A stretch of DNA of 64,000 bases. Source: Luzula sylvatica (lineage: Eukaryota; Streptophyta; Magnoliopsida; Poales; Juncaceae). This document shows, one piece after another, positions 21,513-33,189 of the stretch (positions are counted from its first letter, which is position 1; every line of letters starts with the position of its first letter). The position numbers and the translations under genes were made by a program. Location: the NCBI GenBank assembly GCA_946800325.1, contig OX326958.1, positions 63,840,366 to 63,904,365 on the forward strand. The letters are read 5' to 3'. The notes beneath the pieces are model-generated. The model was given only the letters and a program-made list of their open reading frames with translations. It was not told where the DNA came from and did not search any database.

Positions 21513-23868
21513 TTAAGCCCTAGGAGGTCCTATACCGAAAGACGTAGAGGGACCCATCGAGTGACGATCTTTACGCATCCATATTGAGTTTGATTTCAAT
21601 TTTGGATTGCGAAGATCACAACCGTTTGAGACATGACCAATTTTGCAACAATAGTTACAAAATGCTACGGTGGGCTTATTTGTGGATATGGAACTTTTCA
21701 CAAAATAATTAGAGAGATGAGTTGGTTTACTTTTCTGAGAAGTTATCGATTTTGGCATATGATGAATGTCGTTGGATTGAAATTTGCTTGGTTTAAGTCG
21801 ATTTTGTTGAAATTGTTTTTGTGTGTTTGTGTAATGTTTGGGAGACCCTTTTTGATATGAAGCGTCGGTGTAGTTGGTCACTTCGTAGAAATATCCATTT
21901 GGTCCCCTTTTGAATAAACAATCGGTTCTTCCCAAATTGTTATGTCTAGGTGGTGAATTTTGTGTGAAATGATTGTTCCTATAATTATGATTAACACGTT
22001 TAGCTTGTTCCGTTTTCACATTTTTACCTTTGTTGTAGTCACGATACATGAAAGCATTTCCGTGACTACCCATTTTATTGTTCTCCCATTTGGATTTTTG
22101 ATTTTTAGATATGGAAAAATCGGGTTTATTACCGTTATTTTTCTTGTATCCTAAACCGGATTTGTCATTGGGCTTTTGTCCCATTAATGACGATTTCAAG
22201 ATATCATCCAATGAAGGAGCACTCAATGCAATAGTTGCACAAGCCTTCTTCAAGGACTCATTTTCAACTTTACAATTTTGAAGTTCGACTTTTAAATGAG
22301 ACATCTCACCTTTAAGGGTTTGACACTCACATTTTGAAAACCCTTTAAATTCTTTTAGTTGAGATTTATATGCCAAAACAGATAGTTCAAGAGAAGCTAC
22401 CTTATCCTTGAGAGTTTGTGTTGAGCTCTCAAGTTTACTCTCTATTTGTTGAAAGTTTCCTTCATCTTTTAGAAACTCGTCACACGACTCGAGTTCTAAT
22501 TTGAATGCGGGAGAAAACTTAGGACGATGTAATGATTCTACGTTAGTTATAGAGTTGATACGTACCTCATGACCTTGGTCATGTGTTGAGCTTGGAGTAG
22601 GAGTAGATGGTTCTTCGTCTATAAGTGTGGGAGTGCGAGGTGTAGTGGTTAAACCTCGTTCAATTCGAAGAGATCTGATTGCAGCTTCCACTACGCTCAT
22701 TGGTGGAGAATCGATCCTTACCATAAGTGCAAGGTTTGCGGGGTGTCGGTTTGATGGACCATCCGATTCAGATGATGTGCTTGATCCATCCGTTTCTCCC
22801 CACCTGGAATCGACATTAGCTTTATATGCTTTTTTTCTTTTTGTAATCTTTACCTTTGTATTTTTGGCGATCTTCTCGGCCCTTGTCCTCATATCTTCTT
22901 TCATATCGAGGTTCTCGTCTATCTCGATCCTTGTGATCGTCATCCTTTTTATTCCACCGAGAATTTTCAGGATGGAGCGTCCAACACGACTCCATCATAT
23001 GTCCAATCTTCTTGCACCAAAAGCAATGAGGTTTTAGTCCCTTTTGTTTTCGATTCTCGTTAAATCGCTTTTCATCCCTTTGCCATTCTAGGAGTCGCAA
23101 AGTGAGGTCGTCCATCTCATTGTCCTCGTTGCTCGCATTCACGGCGGGCAAGGCTATGGCTTTAGATCGAGGAGTGGTCGTGAAGATTCCTTGTTCTTAA
23201 TCGAGTTGCTTGAGTCGAATCTCGAAGTTCCGGAATTGACTTACCAATTCTTCGGGAGTGAGATCTTGTGATGCGACCGCCGTACCTAAAGCTACACGTA
23301 AAGATTCCCAACTCCGGGGCATAGCTTGAAGTAATCTAGCAATAATTCTATCATCGGTAAGAGGTGCAAGTTGGGTGGCATATCGGGTTTTTAATACATT
23401 AATTTTTGCCCAGATTTTATCAACGGACTCTCCCTCAATCATTCGGAGATTGTTGAATTCTTGTTCAAGTCCGATGATATTAGTTCTTCTCATTTGAGAT
23501 GTACCCTCGTATCTCTCATTGAGCATACGCCACATTTCATATGAGTTTTCACAATGATCAACTAGCGATCCGATAGAACTAATTACGTTGTTCAGTATTA
23601 AGTTTTGAGCGTAAATGTCATTAGTTCTATCTTCCCTAGTTTGAGCAGGGTAGGTTACATTTCCGTCCGTGTCAACCTCTTGGGCCAAGACAAAGCCTCG
23701 TAACACTACCTTGTCAAGTCCTTGGAGAGCGAATGCATTTAGCATGCATTTCTTTCAAGAACTCCAATTGGTTCCATCTAATTCACGTGAGTTTGATATA
23801 TTTGATGTATTTATCGGATTTATCGGATTTATCGATGAGTTTTGTACAATAGGATTAATTTCGGCCAT
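21513..23868 (-). pseudogene. Copia-type gag of the pol-less element, two stops and one frameshift
   Basis: Begins at ATG 23868, 54 bases after the primer site. In one continuous frame it runs through UBN2-like gag (LILNNVISSIGSLVDHCENS, EMWRMLNERYEGTSQ, VDKIWAKINVLKTRYA), then a CX2CX4HX4C knuckle (CFWCKKIGHMMESC). Two nonsense codons interrupt it: TGA at 23755-23757 (codon 38) and TAA at 23197-23199 (codon 224). A frameshift in an A-rich tract near 22830-22850 moves the trace to the next frame, which is open to 21513. That part has a long probable coiled coil (about 22220-22480) and a second knuckle (CNYCCKIGHVSNGC). It ends where protease would be expected to begin. Confidence 0.85.
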
Positions 23869-23921
23869 TTGATCGTTAAGTACAAGTTATCCCTAATACT
23901 CAAAGAGATGGTTAGTACCTT

Positions 23922-23933
23922 GCTCTGATACCA
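23922..23933 (-). other. Primer binding site, initiator tRNA-Met type
   Basis: TGGTATCAGAGC on the minus strand, two bases from the 5' LTR end. Confidence 0.93.
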
Positions 23934-23935
23934 AT

Positions 23936-25342
23936 TGTTGGTTAATTCTAACCTAGATGGGGGTAAATTTGGCAATCTAGCTTACACTTAGTTTAGATTT
24001 AAACCTAATTTACGGTGCGGAATAAATAATAATTTAGATGATAGAGATGATACCGTACAAACACTTTAACACAAGATGTTTGTTTACGAAGTTCGGTAGG
24101 TGGTTGCTTTGTAGCTTTAACTCACCCTTTACTCGCTTAATTGACCGACTCAATTATTTGCGAGTACCTACGTCTCCGGGAATGCCTTGTGCCTCTTTTT
24201 GGCTTTCGATTGAATTCCAACTCAACTCGATTACAAGGATTTGCCTAGATCGATTTACACGCTTCTATCGATCTATAGCTAAGGCTCTTTACACTTTGTT
24301 GCACTAGCCTATTACACTTTTTCACTAATCGAGCTACAACGTGATCGGTCACGTGAGTGGGATACGATTAGTGGAGAATATCGAAAGTAGATCAACGATC
24401 TAAAGAGGTTTCTCAAGCTATCAATGGATATAGATAATCACAGCTTAGGGTTTCTCTCTTTTTAGGTTTGAATGTTTGAAAGTGAAGAAGTGGGAGAGAG
24501 AGACCCATGAAGGATTCTATTTATACTCTCTATAGAAATCCTTCAGAAAACTTGTAGTGCGTTCGAACGCATAAAGTCCGTTCAGAACGCACTTGTAGTT
24601 TGCACTAGCCGTTTCAAAATAACGTGCAAGTACATCTTGGGTCCGTTCGAACGGACAATGTCCGTTCGTAACGGACTCAATTATACATAGCATTTTGCGT
24701 TCACAGGAACAAGAGTCCGTTCAACGCACTGAAAAGTGGGTGAACGGATTCCAGGTTGTCCGTTCGAACGCACATGTGTGTTCGTTCGAACGCACACATC
24801 CCTGTTACATTTTTCCGTTCACAGGAAGGATTGTCCGTTCAACGCACTCAGAAGGTGGGTGAACGGATTCTAATTGTCCGTTCGAACGGACATGATTGTT
24901 CGTTCGAACGCACACATCCCTGTGACACGTTTGGTTCTAATGAAGGTTTAAAGTTTTAATATGTGGCAAGTCCGTTCTGAACGGACTTTGAGTTCGTTCA
25001 GAACGCACTTCCTGCTTGACTGAACTCTTTGTTATTTTGAACATGATTTTACTTGAGTTCTACTAGGTTTGTACCTATGGTTTATTTGTGGCGTATCCCA
25101 CTCACGGAAGGCTTCAACATCTTGATTCTTGATGTATTCCAATGGCCTTCCTTCTGTTCTTATTTTCTTGTTTATCTTGAGACTTCATGTCCTGATTCTT
25201 GATGTAATCCAATGAAATCCTCCTTCACAAGTCCTCCTTCATCTTCGTATCGTACCTGTGTTATCCTGCACTTTTCTGGATGTATACATTAGTAATGATA
25301 GTGTTTTGAAATAATCAAAGTATCAGGAAATTTGAACCAACA
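23936..25342 (-). repeat. 5' LTR of the pol-less element, dyad array in U3
   Basis: TATA box TATAAATA at 24518-24525 (minus strand). Dyads run from about 24557 to 25007, that is from about 35 to about 490 bp upstream of the TATA box in the direction of transcription, so they are in promoter position. Perfect palindromes include GTCCGTTCGAACGGAC at about 24642 and about 24877. Confidence 0.93.
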
Positions 25343-25949
25343 ACCGCTTCCTGCCGATTCAACTCAGAGTCCTTCGACGATTCAACTCAGCATCCTTCCA
25401 TTGCTTTACGATGGAATCCTGTGCGATCAAAGATTAAATGGGAAGAAGCTTCAACGGAGATTTATTTACTGGATCTATCTTCAGGATCTTTTCAACGAGA
25501 GGAGAGAGAGGGAGAGATGAAGTGTCAAGGTTAAAAGAGGAAAGAGTTCACGAGATCGATCTTCTAGAGCTCACCGAAGGAATTAACATCATGGTTTCTT
25601 ACATGAAAATAAGGAATTCGACTGCAGGGAATCAAATGACAGATCTCTAGTTTCCTAGTTTTCATATAGGCATTTCCTGGTTTTGAGGAAGATAGGGAAA
25701 TCAAATCCTGGTTTTCAAATAATGTTTTTGCCTAATCTGTTTTTAGGCTATTTTAATTAATGTTGTTTTTGGTCTTAGACATGTAACTTAGAAAGAAGGT
25801 ATTAAGGAGTAGTAATTTTTAGATAGAGTAGGGCTAATACCTTCTATAGTTGCGTGTTTATGTAATCTTTTCAATATTAATTAATAAAATAATAGAAGTA
25901 GGACCCATGAGCCTACTCTATTTTTCTCAAAAAAAAGACAAAGCCTAGG

Positions 25950-26156
25950 AGTTACAAAAGAGAAAGCTGGGAAATTTGTTTGGACTGATGGGTTAATTCT
26001 TAACGAATATTCTACTTTAATACTATCTTATAACTATGACTTAATGATATGAATTATTAGAGTTATGTATTACAATTTGTTTGGACTGATGGGTTAATTC
26101 TCGATTTGGGTTCATTAGAACATATATGCTAGTTTGAGTTCGGTTCGTCAGTTTAT
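25950..26156. other. Flank of the retrocopy, with a ~103-bp spaced direct repeat
   Basis: TTTGTTTGGACTGATGGGTT followed by AATTCT occurs at about 25977 and again about 26080. No coding frame is supported. Confidence 0.5.
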
Positions 26157-26705
26157 ACTATGCCTCCAAAGTCCAAACCGAGGGTGTCAATGGATCGGAT
26201 ATTGTCCAAACCGACTAGGATTGTATCCGAAAAATTCTGAATCTGAGCGGGTTCTGATCCAGATACAGGCACTGATTTTCAGATCCGAGTATTCAGTTTT
26301 GTGTCAGATCCCGATCCACATTCCGAATCCAGATATTATTGGGATCCGGATACTCAGATTCATATTCCGGTATTCGGATCCCGGATATTGTATTCTTTTT
26401 TTTTTATATTAGTTGAAAAAACATATATAAACTGATGATCTAAATTAGAACCATAAAATTACTTTTAAATATAATGATATAGGTTGTTCATGTCATATAT
26501 TATGTATATTATATATATTTTAAAAATATGTTATATTACCATATCACATTATTAATTTATTTCAAAAAAAATCATTTCCATATTCGACAATATATGAACC
26601 ACATCTATTGAATATCTGAACCGGATCCAGATTGTTTCGTATCCGGATATGTATCCGAAAATAATACACGTATATGGTATGACCAATATCCAAACCACAT
26701 CGAAC
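26157..26705 (+). repeat. Dispersed repeat, copy 1 (inverted copy at 53935-54456)
   Basis: About 550 bp matching the reverse complement of 53935-54456 throughout, from CTATGCCTCCAAAGTCCAAA to CCAATATCCAAACC. It is rich in GGATCCGGAT-like words. One edge of the pair reads TAGGGGTGTGCACA and the other CCGAGGGTGTCAA, similar to the short terminal inverted repeats of plant hAT-type elements. No coding sequence. Confidence 0.75.
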
Positions 26706-27490
26706 ATGTTTAGTTCAGTCCGATAAGAATTCGAATCATTGTCGAACGAACAAACATCAAACTTCAAATAAAACTCATCAAATAAGATTACACGAACAAA
26801 TATGAATACAATGAAATATGAAAATTTTATATATGAAATATTAATAACTTAATATATAATATTATAAAACATACAACATATATTAGTATTGCTTTTGTAA
26901 ATTTAATTTTTATAACTCATCAAATATATTCATTTTAATTGTATCTTTATTTTGGCATCCATATTAGAATAGTTGATACATACCATTTTTCATAATTTGA
27001 AATTGTAAAGATATTATGTAAGAAAAATACAATGCAAAAAATACATATTGAAATAATATAATTTTAATTATTTTATTTACATAATAAACATTTAAGCATA
27101 ATTATTTATTTTTAAAAAAGTTATAACTATAAGAATCTCGTATAATAGTTTTTAACCAAAAAAATTTAATATTAAAAATTAAAAAACCAAATAGAATTAA
27201 AAAAATAGATTTCCATCTAATTAACTTCTTAAACTTATAAACCCTATCAAATAATATTGTTATTTTTAATAATGTAAATTTTAAAGAAAATTGAATGATA
27301 TAAAATATTAGTATTTATGTTTATTCTAAATTAAATTTTGATATTATTTATTAAATTACTCCCACTATTAAGTTTGATATTATTTGTAATTTTCTTTGTT
27401 GTTGAAGTAATAAAAAAATATCAGTACTATATAATTAATGATGTGTTACTACATATCTCAAACGATTCATTATTTTTATATTTGATAATA
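26706..27490. other. AT-rich intergenic DNA
   Basis: About 80 percent A+T, no coding frame or repeat structure that I can support. Confidence 0.6.
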
Positions 27491-28395
27491 CTAGATTTTT
27501 CTCGTGCAATTACGTGGGAGTTTTCGAGTTTGTTATGATTTAATTTTTCCTAATGTGTAATTCGATTCTATGTTTTCTTTTGTCTTATTGTTCACACATC
27601 TATGTTTTGGTATATTTTTAAGTCCGGATGTTTTTTGATATTGTAAAAAAAAAATTGCTATATTTTTGTAAACTCCAAAAACATCTCTAGTAAATTTTTA
27701 TTTCCAAATACCCCCCCCCCCCCCCTACGAATAATATTAATTTTTTTTACGAAATATCCATCAATTTTCATATGTAATGATTAATTTTTTTTATTTCTTA
27801 TTAATTTTAAGAAAAATTCATAAACATTTCTTAACATGTAGTGGTTTAAAAATAATGAAATGTGATTTAAAAGAATGAAATTATTACGTATTGTGTTTAC
27901 ATAATTTTAATATTTCATTTATTATCCATGAAAAATTAACATCAGATAATAATAAAATAAAAAATAATAAATAAACACATTGAAAATATATTTATAGAAG
28001 AATATATATTTAAACATCAAGTTTTTTATTTTCATTTTCCTTTTATTTTTTAGTTTCATGATTTTTTTTAAATATTTGCAAGGTATTTTTTTTAATATTG
28101 TTGTTCATTTTATTATTATTTTGTGTAAGTTCTTTTAGAAAAAATAAAAAAGTCAAATATATATAATTTATGAAATATTAAAACTATATAGATATGATTT
28201 TTAATTATTATATGCTGTAAAAAAATTATGATTATTTTTAATTATTACATATGAAAATTTTAGGTTTTTGACAATATCCAAAAATTTAAGGTGTTTTTGC
28301 AAAATTTTCTTATTTAATTGAGACAAAAAATATGAATAACTTTGGTCCATGATGGACCAAGTTTCATGTTACTATAAATTTATTTGATATATAGA
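27491..28395 (-). mobile_element. Helitron-like non-autonomous element, copy 1
   Basis: Read on the minus strand it starts TCTATATA (28395) and ends CTAG (27494-27491) followed by T. A GC-containing imperfect hairpin (CCCACGTAATTGCACGAG) lies about 10 bases before CTAG. It matches 57863-58694 over its length in inverted orientation, including CTTGGTCCATCATGGACCAA near the start. No terminal inverted repeats and no target duplication. A C16 run is at about 27711-27726. No coding sequence. Confidence 0.6.
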
Positions 28396-28738
28396 CCATG
28401 TTCAAATGAAAAAGCAGGTGTTTTGGACCATTTTTATCAAAAATCAAATAGTCCATATTAAAATGATGATGTTGGCTTCTGAAGGGTTTCCTTGAATTTA
28501 TATATGTTAATAATATAAGGTTAATATTATATGTAATAAAGATAATTCAATGAGTTATTGAATAAAATTTTGCTAGACATGGTTTATGTGGTCCGTGTTA
28601 TTATATTATTCATTGGTCTATGTAAATCAGGTCCATTGAAATTATGATCATCCGATCTTAATCGAACGGCCCAGATTATAAGAGCGATGCGGCTCATCGT
28701 GGGAAGGTTAATTTCCTTAACTTTATATATATTAATTT
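28396..28738. other. Intergenic DNA
   Basis: Nothing recognisable; a short GC-richer patch lies at 28660-28705. Confidence 0.5.
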
Positions 28739-29628
28739 CAGTGTTTTAAATTGCGGCGATATTGCGGATATTGCAGACTGAGATTTAGAATCGCTATGTC
28801 GCAATGAAGTATTGTGAAAATATCATTTTTTTGAGAAATTGCGGATATTGCGGCCAGATTGCGGCGAAATATCGATAATATTGCGGCCATATCGGGTCAA
28901 ATATTGCGGATAATATTCAAATCGTTGTAATTTTCTCATTCTTCCACCAAATTACATGAAATTTATATTGAAATCTCTCGTCTCGACGAGAGGAATGCAG
29001 TGATGGGTTTGAATTTGTGAAAATTTGTCGTTTATCCAGAATTAAACACAACACACGTTAAAGTAATTTTATCGAGAATTATTTAATATAAATATTATAA
29101 CATAAATTTTGTGATTATTTAATACTTAGTTTCCATGTTTTATTATCAAAATATTTGATAAAATATTATCATAACATATATAACTTCTAAAATGTGTCAT
29201 TTTCATCTATAAATGTATGAATTTAGTAATTTTCATTGTATTTCATTGATGTTTCGATTTAAAATTTGAGTTATAGTGTTTTGATATTTTTATGATGTTG
29301 ACAAAAAATTCTTCAACAAAATACAGTCCCAAAGATCCCATATAATTGCCATTTTAATGAAAATTTTATGATCAACTTTTATTTACACTGAAAAGGTTCC
29401 TGGGCAATCAAGTTTTTTATTCTTTTTAGAATAAAATTATAAAAGAAATTTTACGATATTAATGGTGCTAAAAAATATTGTGAAAAATATATTTAAACAA
29501 ACTATTATTTTTACATAATTTAATATCGCATCGACTGTCCGCAATAAGGTCTTTGCGTCGCAATTGCGCCCGCAAACGCAATCCGCTGCAAAAAATACCC
29601 TACCGCAATATCTCAATTTAAAACATTG
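28739..29628 (+). mobile_element. hAT-type non-autonomous element, 890 bp
   Basis: Terminal inverted repeats CAGTGTTTTAAATTGCGG and (reverse complement of the right end) CAATGTTTTAAATTGAG, both leading into ATATTGCGG words. Flanked by an 8-bp duplication with one mismatch: ATTAATTT (28731-28738) and ATTAATAT (29629-29636). Subterminal regions are filled with repeats of ATTGCGG and CCGCAAT, the typical hAT transposase-binding layout. The short minus-strand frame at 29437-29661 runs across the right end and is not a gene. Confidence 0.85.
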
Positions 29629-31394
29629 ATTAATATTAATAATATGAAATATTGTCAACAATGATATAATATTTGTTGTTATATATTTTTTCTAATAATT
29701 GTGGGGTGTGCTTAATCAAGGATTAGTGGTTAATTATTCGGATAATTAACAACAATACATTCGATTAATAATTAATTAATATATAATTAAAGTACATGTG
29801 CATTAGCATATCTTAATCAATATCTATTAACGATTAATGGAATGCACTTTTGTTAATTACTTATCCATGATATAGAGAATATGGTGGGGATAATAGTTTC
29901 TCATATCTTTAAATGTTATACATTGTTTGTGATGTGTTTTATTCTTTTAAGAGGTATGCTATATTTCTATTTATTAGTACATTTTGGATATATCTTATAA
30001 CTTTTAAATGTATGATGTATCTTTATATATTATATTAATTTTGTATGTATCTTATATTTTTTGAATGCATGATATATATATTTTTAAATATAATACAAGT
30101 TATATATTTTTCACATCTATGATTTATCTTTGTTTGTTAAATCTTCCTAATGTATCACATACATTTTGTACGTATGCTATATCTTTGTAAATAAATACAA
30201 ATATTTGTATATTTTTTTTATATGTATGATATACATTTATGTATGTACAATTTATATTTTATGGTAAACTTTTTTGTACACGAGCGGACCATATTTGTAT
30301 TTTTGTATAACAATTTATATTTTTCTGCTGAGTGTTTTTGGAGTGTACAAATGCGAAAAAAATTAGAAAAAAAGTTAAATTGTCACGTGTGATATTTTTA
30401 TTGATGATATTTATACCAAGTGTACACGCATGAAATGCATTAGTCTATTCTTTGTAATTCAATATGGGCTCCCTAAAAATCCCTAACTTTTGACAAATTA
30501 AAAAACAAAAATATTATTGCAAGAGATATATTTGCTTGGTCGAGGGAAAATTATCCTAAAAACAAATTGAAGCAACGATAAAATAGGAAAAACAAATGAA
30601 ATCAGGTAGAACCGTAAAAGAATTAGTAATAATGACTTCACTGTTGGATACCGAACCCGTCCGGGCCTGATGATCGGCAAACTCAATTATCTTCTCTCTA
30701 CTAGGAAAATACTCGCGCTACGGGGAGAGGATGTTAATTATGTTTTTCATTGTAATATAAATTACTTATAAATATGATGATATTGGTAATATCATTTCAT
30801 AATATAATTATCTTTCATAATATAATTATTTGAACTAATTTGTCTATATATGATTATGTATAAATTTTTCAATTATTTTACATTATGATGACAAAAAAAA
30901 TTCATTTTCTTAATCAAGTAATAACACTTGTATTAATGTGATTGTATAATAATAATATATGAGGTATAACATGATTTTACAATATGAGGTATAACATAAT
31001 AACAACAAATATTATATCATTATTGTTCACGATATTCCATACAATATCAAATGTAAAAAAATAATAAATCATACCACATACGTAGTAACATCTCATTAAT
31101 TATCAAGTACTTATAATTTCTTATTATTTCAAATGCAACGAAAATTATAAATAATATCAAACGTAACAATGAAAGTAATTTAATAAATAATATAAAAAAT
31201 TAATTTAGCATAACCTAAATATAAATTATTTTATGTCATATGATTTTTGTTAATTTTATATTTTTAAAAATAATATTTCTATTTTGTAAGTGTTTATAAA
31301 TTTAAGAAATTTTTTCGATGGATAAGTTTTTTTATTTCTATTATTTTTCAAAGAAAATAATATTAAATTGGTTTAATGACCAACCAGGGCAATA
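29629..31394. other. AT-rich intergenic DNA
   Basis: No gene. A stretch at 29930-30240 made of ATGTATGATATAT- and ATGTATCTTATA-like phrases resembles 62720-62880 near the TA microsatellite (shared CATCTATGAT followed by CTTTGTTTGT- or CCTTGTTTGT-like sequence), so a diverged dispersed repeat is likely. Confidence 0.5.
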
Positions 31395-31961
31395 ATGAAA
31401 GAACGTAAAAGTGTACACAAGGAAAAACGAACGTACGCGTTCGTGGGCATAAATAATGTATATTAGATGCACATATGTATATTGGATATACATGGTTAAA
31501 TTAATAAGAAACGGTTTTTATTAAGAAAACCAGAAAATTCAGTTTAAGCCGTTTTAGTAAAACTGGCATAACTTTCAGTAGGAAATTCTGATTTGAATAG
31601 TTCAAATTATTTTAGATAGATAATGAGATTATCTAGAACTTTCATGTAGAAATATTTTTCATTTGAATGACGTATCAGTGTCGTTTTAATGGAATACCGA
31701 AAAGATGCGACCGTTTGACATACAGTTAGTAAAACGTCCGTAACTTTCGTATCCGAACTCCAATTGGGCCAGATCCAATTGGGTTGGAAACATAATAAGA
31801 TTATCTAGAACTTTCTTGAATGTTCAAAGTCGGTTGGAACGATTTAATATTTTCGTTTCAACAGAATACTGAAATGGTGTATGCAGTTTTCTATCTGAAA
31901 ATGTGTATATGAGATATACATACATTTTGGTCCATCCTTATCCTATGTGATATAAATAGGA

Positions 31962-32007
<46 letters not shown>

Positions 32008-32158
32008 GACCAGATCATTCAGTTCAACCCCTGTTGAATTAATAAGATTAATCCAGAAATTAGAGAGAATCTTTCTCAAGAGTGAAAGAGTGCGAAGAGA
32101 GAAAAACCGAGAAAAACAGTTTTTCCGGAGAAGAGAATCAATCGATCAAGCAAGTTCG
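31395..32158 (+). repeat. LTR fragment of the palindrome's copia family
   Basis: Matches 43790-44523 in the same orientation, from CGTAAAAGTGTACACAAGG to GATCAAGCAAGTTCG, with few differences. It is cut at both ends and abuts the inverted LTR at 32159. It includes a (CT)n tract at about 31973-32007 and a TATAAATAG box at about 31952. Closer by eye to the right-arm LTR than to the adjacent left-arm LTR. Confidence 0.85.
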
Positions 32159-33189
32159 TGTTGGGAATTCACCCGACCCCGGGCCCGCGCAGCGGATATG
32201 AAGGCCCGGTCCGGTTCCCTAAATCCTTGATCACACCATGACTTCGAGAGTACGATGCAAAGTAGGCTAGACAATTACCAGCGTGAAATTGATCATGCAC
32301 GAAGGGTTGATCGCTCTTCCTTCTTTCTCCGGTCACGTTGGTGACTAGCACGTGCGTCCCATACCACACGTCTCCCACCATCTTGACGCTTATCCGGTTG
32401 TCTCCGTGCGTTCCACGTCCAAGCACTTCCACCGTCTTTCTCTCCCTCGAGTTGATCACAATCGAAGAGCCACAAGTGTCGATCCTCTACTTGTATCCAC
32501 CGTGAGTCGGAGTTCATCGGTCGCGGATGTACCTGCCTAGACGATGCACTGGCGAACTTGCTTGATCGATTGATTCTCTTCTCCGAAAAAACTGTTTTTA
32601 TCGGTTCTCTCTTTTACCCCCTTTCACTCAATAGAAAGATGTCTCTCAATATTTCTGGAATATTCTGAATATTCTGAATGAATTCACATCTGGATTGACC
32701 AGAGAGAGAGAGAGAAACATCCTATTTATATCACATAGGATTAGGATTGGCCAAAAGACATGTATATCCAATATACACTCTTTCACACAGAAAGTTGCAT
32801 GAATCTGTCCAGTATTCTGTCCATAAGAAATTGGTAAATTTCTCTGACAGAAAATGAACCAACACGAAAGTTGTATATAATCTTATTATCTACACGACCC
32901 AATTTGGCCTGGTCCAATTGGAGTTCGTATGCAAAAGTTATGACTGTTTTACTAACTGTATGTCATACTGTTGCACCCTTTCGGTATTTCATAGAAACGA
33001 CACTGATACTTCGTTCATATGAAATATATTTTTACATGAAGGTTGTAGATAATCTTATTATCTATCTAACCCAATTTGAACCATTCAAATTGGATTTTCC
33101 TACTGAAAGATATGACAATGAATGTACGCTTACATTCGTTTATCCTTGTGTACACTTTTACGGTTGATCCTGAAACTGTATTTCCTTCA
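32159..33189 (-). repeat. LTR at the outer edge of the left arm (1031 bp)
   Basis: Plus-strand reading TGTTGGGAATTC...TTTCCTTCA, i.e. on the minus strand TGAAGGAAATACAG...AATTCCCAACA. It is followed on the inner side by a purine tract (GAGTGGGAGAC on the minus strand), so it is the 3' LTR of a minus-strand element. It lacks about 130 bp present in the right-arm LTR (the TTCGTGGGCATAAATAATG to GCCGTTTTAG stretch). A minus-strand frame of 96 codons (32169-32459) corresponds to the frame at 44545-45015. Confidence 0.85.

Larger units (their letters stand above)
17260..25342 (-). mobile_element. Non-autonomous LTR retrotransposon (gag plus extra ORF, no pol), minus strand, young
   Basis: LTRs 17260-18666 and 23936-25342 are both 1407 bp, TGTTGG...CCAACA, with target duplication ACCGC (17255-17259, 25343-25347). 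About a dozen differences between them by eye, roughly 1 percent. The primer site is tRNA-iMet and the polypurine tract is intact. Between them lie a copia-style gag with two zinc knuckles (21513-23868) and an extra ORF (19400-20530). Protease, integrase, RT and RNase H are all missing. The element must be moved by enzymes supplied in trans, probably from a copia relative. Confidence 0.93.
16848..25936 (+). pseudogene. Processed retrocopy of an unknown mRNA, interrupted by an LTR element
   Basis: Flanked by a perfect 13-bp direct repeat GACAAAGCCTAGG (16835-16847 and 25937-25949). The right copy is immediately preceded by eight A and, about 50 bp further up, an AATAAAAT polyadenylation signal. 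This is the signature of LINE-mediated retroposition. Removing the LTR element at 17260-25342 leaves about 1.0 kb. The first 258 bp (16848-17105) are an open frame of 85 codons plus stop, starting exactly at the duplication and so probably 5'-truncated. It is acidic and rich in Glu, Asn and Gln (IEQEETGIDENATQFED, RRLWWFRSNEEQ). After the stop, a short tandem repeat ending GATTCAACTCAG occurs about seven times and spans the LTR-element insertion point. The parent gene is not recognised. Confidence 0.75.

Noticed and set aside
23936..25342. The two identical LTRs as a segmental duplication
   Set aside because: Target duplication ACCGC, primer site and polypurine tract show that they are LTRs of one element.
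30690..30716. CTAGG...CGCGCTACGGGG as another Helitron terminus
   Set aside because: The hairpin is too imperfect and no matching 5' end or second copy was found.
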